Shown one piece after another: positions 1 to 6,723 of a stretch of 7,037 nt of DNA (the stretch's first letter is position 1; each line of letters starts with the position of its first letter). Below the pieces are notes generated by a model that saw only the letters and a list, made by a program, of their open reading frames with translations, searched no databases and was not told the origin of the DNA. A program made the position numbers and the translations under genes. This DNA is from a bacterium (GTDB taxonomy: Bacteria > Desulfobacterota > UBA8473). The stretch spans positions 1-7,037 of the forward strand of contig WOUX01000115.1 in assembly GCA_009773075.1 (NCBI GenBank), given 5' to 3'.

Positions 1-82
1 AGACCCTCTCTTCCGGTTCAGAGTGAACATGCTCCTTACCTGCAATCCTTTTTATCTTATCAACAACCCTCTTTTCTATCAT
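1..82 (-). CDS. FAD-linked oxidase, GlcD-like (N-terminal fragment)
   Basis: Only the first 27 residues are in the window; the rest lies beyond the left edge. I translated it by hand from the ATG at 82-80; it begins MIEKRVVDKIKRIAGKEHV and continues with HSEPEERV. This matches the usual N-terminus of GlcD/D-lactate dehydrogenase FAD oxidases: a short amphipathic helix, then a GKExV-x-(S/D)PE element just before the FAD-binding (PCMH) domain. The ATG is 5 bases after the stop codon of the LarA-family gene, with a GGGGAG about 13 bases upstream inside the end of that gene, so the two are probably translated together. GlcD-family enzymes oxidise glycolate, D-lactate or other 2-hydroxyacids with FAD, often with an iron-sulfur partner (GlcF). 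That role fits a racemase neighbour. The identification rests on a short fragment and on context. Confidence 0.6.
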   Translation of the reverse strand, partial: MIEKRVVDKIKRIAGKEHVHSEPEERV

Positions 83-87
83 CTTCG

Positions 88-1383
88 CTACGCTGCTCCC
101 CTGACCCTTGGGAAGACACTCCCCCCATCAGGTATAATATACGTGGAAGGATACCCCCCAAGTATTTCATGGGCAATAGAGACCCCTTGATCTATTGAGT
201 CTGCCGGAATCATAGACATCCTCTTAACATCCTTACCGGCTAAGTCAGAGAGCAAGATAATCTTCACCTTCTTTGCCTTAATCAAAGTGGAATAGGCCGT
301 CTGTCCATTGATCTCAAAATTTCCCCTCAGGGCACCCTCAAAATCCATAAGATCATCATATTTAAACCAATCGAGGAAAGTGGGGTTGCCAAGACCATCA
401 GAACACTCTGCCAGAACAATCATTACCCCATTGTCTTTAAGGATATTTATTGCATAGTCAATGCTTTTGTGTGCCTGGATAAAATTGATGTCCTTAGGAA
501 AGCCACCACAGCTAACAATAACAAGATCTGCCTTCCCATTAAATTCAGGGCTAAAGTTCCTTAAAAGGAAATCACATCCCTGCCGGTGGGCTGACAGATA
601 ATCTCCTGCAACTATTTCTATTATCTCTTTAGTTGGGGACAGGATTGTATTGAAGAGAAATATAGGACATAACATCCCACAGGTCTGGACCATAACATGG
701 TGAAAGGGATTCCCCGTAAGTGCCCCGGTCTTTACCATGGGGTGTTTTCCTCCAACCTCTGGCGGATTCAAAGCCATAAGATGCAGATCAAGACAACTAT
801 CGAATGAAGCCACACCAGGTAGAATACTCTTCCTGCCGCCCCCAAAACCTGCCAGGTAATGGAACCCTATGGTTCCTGTTAGAATAACCCTGTCGGCCTC
901 TGCCACTAACCTGTTTACTTCAACCCTTGTACCCCTATCGGTTTTACCTAAAGGGACAAGATTCTTTGAATCAAAGGCATTATGATCATAGACCTTAATC
1001 CTTTTGTAGACTTCATCTCCAACTATCATCCTGTGTTCCTGTGGTAGTTGCTGCCGATGAATCCCCAGGGCAAAGACAATCGCAATGTCCTTATCTGCCA
1101 CACCAATCCTGTTCAACCTGTCAATTAGAACAGGAAGGTATATCTCGCTTCCTGTGTAACGGGTAATATCGGAGACAACAATGGTGATCCTGTCACCTTT
1201 TCGGAACATCTCATCAAAAGGTGGGCCGGAAGTAGGGGTATTTAATACAGATTCAATGAGTCCAAAAGTGTCTATAGGAGGATGGATTTCTTTTGGGGTA
1301 ACAATTCCCAGCAAATTATCGGACGGTATCTTAAAGGAGAGATCCTTTTTGCCATATTTCAGAGTGATAACACGTTCTTTCAT
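88..1383 (-). CDS. larA: LarA-family nickel-pincer 2-hydroxyacid racemase
   Basis: 431 aa, close to the usual length of about 425. LarA of Lactiplantibacillus plantarum interconverts D- and L-lactate using a nickel-pincer nucleotide cofactor. The key residues are visible: R75 in SDITRYT (substrate Arg), H109 in ALGIHR and H175 in GFHYLAGF (the two acid/base histidines, H108 and H174 in the model enzyme), K185 in GGGRKSILPG (Lys that carries the cofactor, K184), and H201 in LDLHLMALNP (nickel ligand, H200). A GGFPKDINFIQAHKS segment near 293-307 matches the conserved C-terminal domain motif. All catalytic positions are kept, so an active enzyme is expected. Related LarA homologues act on malate, phenyllactate, 2-hydroxyglutarate or sugar acids, so lactate is only the default substrate. 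The cofactor genes larB, larC and larE are not in the window. It starts 26 bases after selA and ends 5 bases before the GlcD-like gene. The start matches the family N-terminus (MKxxxITLKYGK), but no clear Shine-Dalgarno precedes it. Confidence 0.92.
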   Translation of the reverse strand: MKERVITLKYGKKDLSFKIPSDNLLGIVTPKEIHPPIDTFGLIESVLNTPTSGPPFDEMFRKGDRITIVVSDITRYTGSEIYLPVLIDRLNRIGVADKDIAIVFALGIHRQQLPQEHRMIVGDEVYKRIKVYDHNAFDSKNLVPLGKTDRGTRVEVNRLVAEADRVILTGTIGFHYLAGFGGGRKSILPGVASFDSCLDLHLMALNPPEVGGKHPMVKTGALTGNPFHHVMVQTCGMLCPIFLFNTILSPTKEIIEIVAGDYLSAHRQGCDFLLRNFSPEFNGKADLVIVSCGGFPKDINFIQAHKSIDYAINILKDNGVMIVLAECSDGLGNPTFLDWFKYDDLMDFEGALRGNFEINGQTAYSTLIKAKKVKIILLSDLAGKDVKRMSMIPADSIDQGVSIAHEILGGYPSTYIIPDGGSVFPRVRGAA

Positions 1384-1408
1384 ACAATTTGACTCTATAA
1401 TAAATACT

Positions 1409-1428
1409 GTTAACGGTTAACTGTTAAC
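1409..1428. repeat. Triple GTTAAC tandem repeat, 7-base period
   Basis: GTTAAC occurs at 1409-1414, 1416-1421 and 1423-1428, separated by single bases (G, then T). GTTAAC is its own reverse complement, so the array can also pair with itself. It overlaps the last codons and the stop codon of selA (read as ML-TVNR-stop) and lies 26 bases before the start of larA. It could be a chance product, a short tandem expansion, or an operator-like site. A weak -35-like TTAACA lies in it, followed 17 bases later by TTTATT on the minus strand, but this is too poor to call a promoter. Confidence 0.6.
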
Positions 1429-2741
1429 ATCTTAATAGCCTCCTCAATTATCTTTGGTTCACCTTCCTGTAATGTCCGTACATCTAAAAGAAGCCGGGCG
1501 TCATCTATCCTGGCTATAATAGGGGGATTATAATTTCTTAATCCTTCCTCTAAGCCCTCAACAGAGAGGTGGACAGGTTTAATAGAAATCACTTTGGTTG
1601 GAAGATCTTGCAGGGGAAGAGCTCCTCCTCCTACCTTGGAGTTATCGTCCTTAATCTCTATATGGAAATTCCCGGAACTATCCTTTCTCAACCTGCGATA
1701 GAGACTCTTTGCCCTCTTCTCTATTTCCTGCAAAGGCATTGTTAACATCCGAAGGGTTGGGATTCCCTCAACCGCCCTTTCTCCTTCCATATAGATACGG
1801 AGGGTACTTTCCAGAGCAGCCAGGGTAAGTTTGTCTATTCGAAGTGCACGGTTAAGGGGATTCTCCTTAATCCTCCCTACTACCTCTTCTCTTCCCAGAA
1901 TTATTCCTGCCTGAGGGCCTCCCAGAAGCTTATCTCCACTAAAGGTAACTACATCTACACCTTTACTGATCGCCTCCTGTACCGTAGGCTCTCTCGTTAA
2001 ACCATACTGATCCAAGTCTATCATACATCCACTTCCAAGATCCTCCATTACCGGCACGGAAAACTCCCTTCCCAGATATACCAGTTCTTCCAATTTAACT
2101 TCAGATGTAAATCCGACGATTTGAAAGTTGCTGGTATGCACCTTTAAAAGCAAAGCGGTATCATTGGTTATGGCTCTTCTATAGTCTATCAGGTGGGTCT
2201 TATTGGTTGTACCAACCTCCACCAACCTGGCTATGCTATTGAGGGCTAAAAGGACAGCTCCAGCATTATTGTTAACCACCAATGCCGCCTCTGCACCTGT
2301 TAGCTCGCATAGTATATTCTCCACATGAGAGTATCGGGAACCTCTCTTCCCCTCTTTTAAGTCGTATTCTAAGTTAGAAAAGTTGGAAGCAACCGTTATC
2401 AGGTTTTGTAACACCTCAAGGTTTAATAATGACCTCCCTAAATTGGTATGCAGGATAACCCCTGTGGCGTTAATCACTTTCCTCAGACTCAATTGCCCGA
2501 GAGTAGAGATGATCTCTGATACCCTTTTGGAAAAGTACTCGAGGCTTAACCCGTCCTCAGATAATGTATCGTGATCAGAAGACAATATCCCTATCCGTTC
2601 CTCCTCTATCACTTGTTGAACCGCCCTCAATACCAACCAACGGGGATATTCATCGAGGAGATCCTTAACTCGATCCTGTTGCAGTATCCTGTCAACAGAG
2701 GGAAGCATCTTCAAGTACCTCTGTTTATCTCTTTCTTTCAT
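1410..2741 (-). CDS. selA: L-seryl-tRNA(Sec) selenium transferase SelA, internally shortened
   Basis: SelA is a PLP enzyme that converts Ser-tRNA(Sec) to Sec-tRNA(Sec) with selenophosphate, in a large ring-shaped homo-oligomer in the cytoplasm. Visible family features: the N-terminal helical domain beginning MLPSVDRIL (13-20), VINATGVILHTNLGR (89-103), LEYDL with GxRG (124-134), VVNNNAGAV (155-163), EVGTTNKTH (175-183), KVHTSNFQIVGFT (200-212), DLGSG (234-238), the PLP-lysine motif FSGDKLLGGPQAG (K271), and a C-terminal domain with GGGALP and RIDDARLLLDVR. Length is 443 aa against about 460-470 usually. The shortfall is one block: NNNAGAVLLALNSIA (to A171) runs straight into RLVEVGTTN, whereas E. 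coli SelA has 30 further residues there, including the near-invariant SRGELVEIGG and FRIPDVM. The reading frame is kept. Activity is therefore doubtful even though K271 is present. It starts 11 bases after marC with a G-rich stretch (GGGGG) upstream. No selB or selC is visible. Confidence 0.9.
   Translation of the reverse strand: MKERDKQRYLKMLPSVDRILQQDRVKDLLDEYPRWLVLRAVQQVIEEERIGILSSDHDTLSEDGLSLEYFSKRVSEIISTLGQLSLRKVINATGVILHTNLGRSLLNLEVLQNLITVASNFSNLEYDLKEGKRGSRYSHVENILCELTGAEAALVVNNNAGAVLLALNSIARLVEVGTTNKTHLIDYRRAITNDTALLLKVHTSNFQIVGFTSEVKLEELVYLGREFSVPVMEDLGSGCMIDLDQYGLTREPTVQEAISKGVDVVTFSGDKLLGGPQAGIILGREEVVGRIKENPLNRALRIDKLTLAALESTLRIYMEGERAVEGIPTLRMLTMPLQEIEKRAKSLYRRLRKDSSGNFHIEIKDDNSKVGGGALPLQDLPTKVISIKPVHLSVEGLEEGLRNYNPPIIARIDDARLLLDVRTLQEGEPKIIEEAIKMLTVNR
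2211..2228. repeat. 8-base direct repeat at the selA gap
   Basis: ACCAACCT occurs at 2211-2218 and 2221-2228, separated by CC (period 10). On the coding strand this is AGGTTGGT twice and encodes RLVEVG. The right copy ends exactly at the point (2228/2229) where about 90 bases are missing relative to ordinary selA genes. A short repeat at a deletion edge is compatible with slippage, but the same repeat also follows simply from the conserved LVEVG codons. Confidence 0.5.
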
Positions 2742-2752
2742 AAAACCCCCAT

Positions 2753-3361
2753 CTAACCTCCAGAAATCATCTCATATATCCCTTTCCTGATCATCATAAC
2801 CGCTAATGCTGCAAGTAATACACTAACTACCTTGCCAAAGGCTTTTGCCCCTCCTTCACCCATCATCTTTATGATATGGGTAGAATTTAAAAATACAACC
2901 CATACAAGGAGAAGGTTCACAATCAGGGAGAAGATAGTCGGCAGATAACTGTATAAATCAACGGAGATGAGTATTGTGGTAAGGACTGCCGGGCCGACGA
3001 TTAGAGGCATTCCTAGAGGGACAACACCCAGAGTGGAACTGGTTAATCTGCTGGTCTTTTGAGGAAAAAGCAGATCGGTAGTGGCAATTATCAACAAAAT
3101 TATACCGCCTGCAATTTTAAAGTCAGGTATTGAAATACCCAAGACCTTAAAAATAAACTTCCCGATAGCAAGAAAACCCAGGCTGACAGCAAAGGAGGTC
3201 ATAATGCTCTGTTTTACGATTCTCCTTCTTTCATCAGTCCCTATCTCCTCAGTTAACGATATAAATATAGGGAGAACTCCGATGACATCTATTGCTATAA
3301 AGATGGGTATAAGCGCTAATAGGTAATTTGTCCAATTTTCGGTTTGGAAGAGAGCGACCAT
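2753..3361 (-). CDS. MarC/UPF0056-family integral membrane protein
   Basis: 202 aa, normal for this family (about 200-220). Six hydrophobic segments can be seen at roughly 13-36, 52-74, 81-98, 111-133, 138-160 and 176-194, with short charged loops such as TDERRRIVK at 42-50. Family marks are the N-terminal IDVIGVLPIFISL, FKIAGGIILLIIATTDLLF, the glycine/proline-rich VVPLGMPLIVGPAVLTTIL (113-131, matching the usual VPLAxPLLAGPGAITTVI), and the C-terminal LLAALAVMMIRKGI. The protein should sit in the inner membrane. The molecular function of MarC proteins is not known; an early link to multiple antibiotic resistance has not held up, so no substrate is assigned. Its ATG shares one base with the stop codon of the epimerase-like gene (TAATG), so the two are very likely translationally coupled, and selA follows 11 bases later. 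Confidence 0.9.
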   Translation of the reverse strand: MVALFQTENWTNYLLALIPIFIAIDVIGVLPIFISLTEEIGTDERRRIVKQSIMTSFAVSLGFLAIGKFIFKVLGISIPDFKIAGGIILLIIATTDLLFPQKTSRLTSSTLGVVPLGMPLIVGPAVLTTILISVDLYSYLPTIFSLIVNLLLVWVVFLNSTHIIKMMGEGGAKAFGKVVSVLLAALAVMMIRKGIYEMISGG

Positions 3362-3999
3362 TATGAATCCTTGTTAATACTACTTAGAAACGCCTCATAG
3401 CTTTCCTTTGGATCAGGCTGCAGAAAGATACGACTACCAACGCATGCATAGTCCACCCCTGATGCCTTTACTTCTTTTATATTATCAAGACTAATCCCCC
3501 CATCTATCCCAATAAAGGCAAACGGAAATTGAGCACGAAAACACCTTATCTCATTAAGCACCCCAGGTATGAAAGGGCTGCCATAAAAACCGGGATCCAC
3601 TGATAGAAACAAAAAAGAATCAACCTGCGGCGCTAAAGACTGAAACTCTGAAATGGCAGTCTTGGGGTTAATAGCCAACCCAACTTCCATGCCTAAACCC
3701 CTAACATTAGAGATTACCTTTTCTGGGTCTGGATCGGCCTCAAAATGCAATATGACCTTTTTAGCCCCTATAGATTTAAGAGAGGCTAGATAAGCATTAG
3801 GGTCTTTCACCATTAAATGGGCCTCCATATCTAAAGGTATTTTAACTCCCATTAAAGCATCCAAAGATATACTCTTTGAAGGGACAAAAACCCCATCCAT
3901 AAAGTCAACCTGGACATAATCGGTGAACCCCTTTGCAATATCCAACATATTCCGAAAATCATCCAATTTATCGGTCAAGATAGCGGGAACAATCCGCAT
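3361..3999 (-). CDS. Ribulose-phosphate 3-epimerase-like TIM-barrel protein
   Basis: 212 aa, slightly short for Rpe (about 220). Rpe interconverts ribulose 5-phosphate and xylulose 5-phosphate using a metal ion and two catalytic Asp. Matching motifs: VPAILTD (4-10), VQVDFMDGVFVPSKSI (29-44), EAHLMV (59-64), VGLAINPKT (106-114), LFLSVDPGF (130-138), GIDGGI (164-169) and VGSRIF (187-192). Catalytic D32 and D166 and the metal ligand H61 are present. The first metal ligand, His in the usual HVDVMDG (H35 in human RPE), is Gln (Q30), the PSIL serine (S10 in human) is Ala6, and the MSVNPGFGGQ loop reads LSVDPGFYGSPF. It is therefore a divergent subgroup whose substrate may not be ribulose 5-phosphate. 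An AGGAG sits 8 bases before the ATG, 70 bases after the flavoprotein gene. No other pentose-phosphate gene is in the window. The fold is sure, the exact reaction is not. Confidence 0.82.
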   Translation of the reverse strand: MRIVPAILTDKLDDFRNMLDIAKGFTDYVQVDFMDGVFVPSKSISLDALMGVKIPLDMEAHLMVKDPNAYLASLKSIGAKKVILHFEADPDPEKVISNVRGLGMEVGLAINPKTAISEFQSLAPQVDSFLFLSVDPGFYGSPFIPGVLNEIRCFRAQFPFAFIGIDGGISLDNIKEVKASGVDYACVGSRIFLQPDPKESYEAFLSSINKDS

Positions 4000-4002
4000 T
4001 AT

Positions 4003-4018
4003 TCTTATTTCTCCTTTT
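4003..4018 (-). promoter_or_regulatory. Ribosome binding site of the epimerase-like gene
   Basis: On the minus strand AAAAAGGAG lies before the ATG at 3999-3997, with the AGGAG core about 8 bases upstream. This supports the chosen start. The 70-base gap between the flavoprotein stop (4072-4070) and this start shows no hairpin followed by T-rich DNA, so read-through from the flavoprotein gene is expected. Confidence 0.7.
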
Positions 4019-4069
4019 TGTAGACTTCAGATAAACGTTAACTTTTCTCTTTTTCGAATAAAGGGCTGT

Positions 4070-5998
4070 CTAAAGGCTCATTCCTATACGCATTCCTTCT
4101 TCAACCGCTTCTCCTATTTGCCTCGGTTCGACACAATCTCCTACCTTATACACCTCTTTGATTTTCCCCTTTATCTGTTCAAAGAGTTTATCATCAGATT
4201 TGGCACCAGCGGCCAGAATAATTGTATCCGCCTCTATCATCCTTTTTTCACCCTTGTTGTCAATAAGAATGATTCCCTTATCTGTAACTTCTTTGTAGGT
4301 AACCCCTGTCAACAGTTCTACACCATTCTTTTCAAGGTCTTCCAGAAAGGCCTCCCTATTAAAAGGTATCATTTTGGTTGCCAGTGCATCCCCTCTCCTG
4401 GTTATGGTAATCTTCTTCCCTTTATTCATAAGATAATGGGCTGTCTCACAACCTACCAACTCACCTCCGATTATGATCACCTTTTCACCTGTTTTCGCCC
4501 TATCCAATAGTACATTATCGGCAGTAACCACTCTGGATACATCCATACCTTTGATTTCAGGTACTAAAGGTATACCACCAGTTGCGATTACAACTGCATC
4601 TGGCTTCTCTTTTCCAACTAGATCGGCTGTTACCTTTACACCAACCTGTACCTGAATCCCGTGTTTTTTTACCTGAGTCTTCAAGTATTCTAAATATACT
4701 TTGAATCTTTCTTTCCCTGGAGGAACACTTGCCTGCCTAATCTGTCCTCCCAGTTCCTTTTCCTTCTCATATAAAGTAACATCATGGCCCCTCAGGGCAG
4801 CGACCCTGGAAGCTTCGATACCGGCTGGTCCACTCCCAATAACCATGACCTTTTTCTTCTTTTCCGCCGGTTTGATCTTAAACTCTTTCTCACGGCCAAG
4901 TGAGGCATTTACGGAACACATCAAGGGTTTCAGCCTAAAGATCATTTCCTGCAAACACCTCAAACATCCAAGGCACGGTACGATGTCCTCTGTTTTACCC
5001 TCTTTTGCCTTATTGGGGATTTCCGGATCACATAAAAAGCCCCTTGCGAATGCGATAAGATCGGCTTTCCCCTCTTCGAGAACCCTTTCTCCCGCCTCAG
5101 GTGTCATCATACCTATGGCTATTACGGGCAGGTTTGTTTCCTTCTTTATGGCATCTGCGAGATAGGCCAGGCCACCAGGAATGTTGGTACAATTTATGAA
5201 ATTGTCCTTTCCTATACCGTAACAAGAGACATTCACTGCACTGGCCCCAACTTCTTCCATCATTTTCACCAGTTTTTTTGAGTCATCGAGGGTAATACCA
5301 TTTTCGAGATTGAAATGACGGGCATTTATGCGAGACCACACGGGAAAATCCGGCCCGACTTTATCCCTGATGGAACGAAATACTTCCATATAGAATCTTG
5401 CCCTGTTTTCCAAGGGGCCACCATATTCATCTGTCCTTTTGTTGAATGCAGGGGTGAAGAATTGGACAAACAGGTAAGCATGGGCACCATGCAATTCCAC
5501 ACCGTCAAAGCCTGCTTTTTTTGCCCTAAGGGCGGCTTCTCCGAATCTTTCAACGATCTCCTTTATCTCAGGGATGGTCAGTTCCCTTGGTATCTCTCCA
5601 CCTGGTCTGGGAGCGATGGGTGAGGGTGCAACCGGAGTCTTACCGCTTATAAAAGAACTTACGGCCCCCCCTCCATGGGCAAGTTGTATTACGGCTTTTG
5701 CACCATGCTTCTTGACGGTATCCGCGTATCTTTTCAGTAAAGGGATAAACTCATCATCATAGTTGCATATCATTCCAGGAAGCATCACTGCGTTGGAATC
5801 AACAGCCGAAGCCTCCACGATGATCATCCCCACACCACCTTTTGCCCTTGCCTCGTAGTAGGCTAAACGCCGCTCGTGCGCTTCATTGACATCCCTTGAA
5901 AATACTGTACCCATAGGTGCCATGACAAACCGATTCTTGACAGTCATGGGTCCTATGTTTATTGGATCGAATAACCTTTTAAATTGCAATGTATTCAT
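4070..5998 (-). CDS. NADH:flavin oxidoreductase, OYE/TMADH/2,4-dienoyl-CoA reductase type
   Basis: 642 aa, the usual length for FMN + [4Fe-4S] + FAD enzymes such as FadH, TMADH and clostridial enoate reductases. Residues 1-340 form the FMN TIM barrel: VKNRFVMAPMG (20-30), VIQLAHGG (103-110), and the active-site run VELHGAHAYL (167-176, H170, H173, Y175) followed by FNKRTDEYGGPLENRARF. The cluster cysteines are C342, C345, C348 and C361, a CxxCxxCx12C spacing like that of TMADH (345/348/351/364) rather than the CxxCxxxCx11C of E. coli FadH. TMADH's flavin-linked Cys30 is absent (Gly30). The FAD domain begins at VMVIGSGPAG (384-393), the nucleotide insert has VIIIGGELVGCE (507-518), and the end carries VGDCVEPRQIGEA. 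The family reduces enoyl/enoate double bonds or oxidises amines; the substrate cannot be read here. It is cytoplasmic and heads the gene run, with a strong ribosome binding site and a promoter candidate upstream. Confidence 0.93.
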   Translation of the reverse strand: MNTLQFKRLFDPINIGPMTVKNRFVMAPMGTVFSRDVNEAHERRLAYYEARAKGGVGMIIVEASAVDSNAVMLPGMICNYDDEFIPLLKRYADTVKKHGAKAVIQLAHGGGAVSSFISGKTPVAPSPIAPRPGGEIPRELTIPEIKEIVERFGEAALRAKKAGFDGVELHGAHAYLFVQFFTPAFNKRTDEYGGPLENRARFYMEVFRSIRDKVGPDFPVWSRINARHFNLENGITLDDSKKLVKMMEEVGASAVNVSCYGIGKDNFINCTNIPGGLAYLADAIKKETNLPVIAIGMMTPEAGERVLEEGKADLIAFARGFLCDPEIPNKAKEGKTEDIVPCLGCLRCLQEMIFRLKPLMCSVNASLGREKEFKIKPAEKKKKVMVIGSGPAGIEASRVAALRGHDVTLYEKEKELGGQIRQASVPPGKERFKVYLEYLKTQVKKHGIQVQVGVKVTADLVGKEKPDAVVIATGGIPLVPEIKGMDVSRVVTADNVLLDRAKTGEKVIIIGGELVGCETAHYLMNKGKKITITRRGDALATKMIPFNREAFLEDLEKNGVELLTGVTYKEVTDKGIILIDNKGEKRMIEADTIILAAGAKSDDKLFEQIKGKIKEVYKVGDCVEPRQIGEAVEEGMRIGMSL

Positions 5999-6000
5999 GC

Positions 6001-6009
6001 TTCCTCCTT
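6001..6009 (-). promoter_or_regulatory. Strong ribosome binding site of the flavoprotein gene
   Basis: AAGGAGGAA on the minus strand ends two bases before the ATG at 5998-5996, with its AGGAGG core about 5 bases upstream. It is close to a perfect Shine-Dalgarno match and fixes the start of the flavoprotein gene. It is the best ribosome binding site in the window, consistent with this being the first gene of the run. Confidence 0.85.
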
Positions 6010-6041
6010 AGAAAAGTGATATATGTGGTATAATATCTAAA

Positions 6042-6069
6042 TCTATATCAAGTACTCTATTTTAGTCAA
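6042..6069 (-). promoter_or_regulatory. Candidate sigma70-type promoter for the gene run
   Basis: On the minus strand TTGACT (6069-6064) is followed after 16 bases by TATAGA (6047-6042), in an AT-rich stretch between the cyclase stop and the flavoprotein start. The -35 box has five of six consensus bases and the -10 box four of six. Predicted transcription would start around 6035 and give a leader of about 35-40 bases. It is the only spacer in the window with a reasonable two-box match. AT-rich DNA produces such matches by chance, so confidence is moderate. Confidence 0.45.
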
Positions 6070-6091
6070 GGTCATAATTAGGTTCTGTTTT

Positions 6092-6703
6092 TTATTCAAC
6101 TTTTGGCTTACCCTGCTGCCCTAGTAGTTCATAAATCTTCAATTCACCCATGATTTGCCCCGCATTATACTCTCCAAATTCCCGCACATCCAGGAGCGAT
6201 TTCATGACCGCCCGGCGGGTCTTATCGCTTATTAAAACAATGTTCGGTCTGTTCTTGGTCAGTTCCTGCAACCGGAAGACAACATTAACCGAATCTCCAA
6301 TCACCGTATAATCCATTTTTTTATCAAAACCAATATTCCCCACTACGGCCTCTCCGGTGTGAACACTGATCCCTATCGTCAGGGGAATTTCAATCTTGTC
6401 GGATAAATATTCGTTGATAACAGGAAGGTTTTTTTTCATCTCCAGTGCCGCGGAAATGGCATTATCCGCATCCGAGATGCCTGAAATCGGGGCCCCAAAA
6501 ACGGCAAGGAAGCCATCACCTAGATACTTATCCACAATTCCACCATATTTGAAGACGATATCTCCCATAACGGCAAAAAAATGATTTAAAATAGCTACCG
6601 TCTTCTGGGGACCGATGCTACTGCCAAGGACGGAAAAGTTTCGGATATCAATATTGAGTAAAGTTAACGTCTTCAATTCATCCACTACCGGCCTTTCTCC
6701 CAA
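6092..6703 (-). CDS. Class III adenylate cyclase catalytic domain (C-terminal part of a broken GAF-cyclase gene)
   Basis: 203 aa counted from a TTG at 6703. Class III cyclases make cAMP (or cGMP) from the nucleoside triphosphate as dimers. Catalytic positions are all present: metal-binding D19 (NIDIRNFS) and D63 (DKYLGDGFLAVFG), base-recognising K59 and T133 (DYTVIGDSVN), and transition-state N140 and R144 (VNVVFRL). The Lys/Thr pair fits adenylate rather than guanylate cyclase, subclass IIIb. The TTG start is doubtful: it has no ribosome binding site, and the protein-like sequence continues upstream in the same frame as KFVPKEIVDQITHDSLGERP (to about 6748), which is the conserved helix preceding such domains. 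That frame is open back to a TGA at 6796-6794 with no ATG. The domain therefore probably belongs to the GAF protein upstream, in another frame. It ends with TAA at 6094-6092, 93 bases before the flavoprotein start, and no terminator hairpin is evident. Confidence 0.85.
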   Translation of the reverse strand: MGERPVVDELKTLTLLNIDIRNFSVLGSSIGPQKTVAILNHFFAVMGDIVFKYGGIVDKYLGDGFLAVFGAPISGISDADNAISAALEMKKNLPVINEYLSDKIEIPLTIGISVHTGEAVVGNIGFDKKMDYTVIGDSVNVVFRLQELTKNRPNIVLISDKTRRAVMKSLLDVREFGEYNAGQIMGELKIYELLGQQGKPKVE

Positions 6704-6723
6704 AGAATCATGGGTAATTTGGT

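Noticed and set aside
4000..4069. Terminator or riboswitch in the 70-base gap after the flavoprotein gene
   Set aside because: No stable hairpin with a following T-run on the minus strand; the gap holds AT-rich DNA and the next ribosome binding site only.
3923..4510. 195-codon open frame on the plus strand
   Set aside because: It lies antisense to the epimerase-like and flavoprotein genes, both with clear family motifs, and its translation is rich in Phe, Ile and Ser with no recognisable motif. It is a shadow of AT-rich coding DNA.
4701..5165. 154-codon open frame on the plus strand
   Set aside because: It is fully antisense within the flavoprotein gene, low in complexity (Ser/Phe/Pro rich) and has no family resemblance.
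5326..5553. 75-codon minus-strand frame inside the flavoprotein gene
   Set aside because: It overlaps the well-supported TIM-barrel coding frame in another phase and shows no own start signal or motif.
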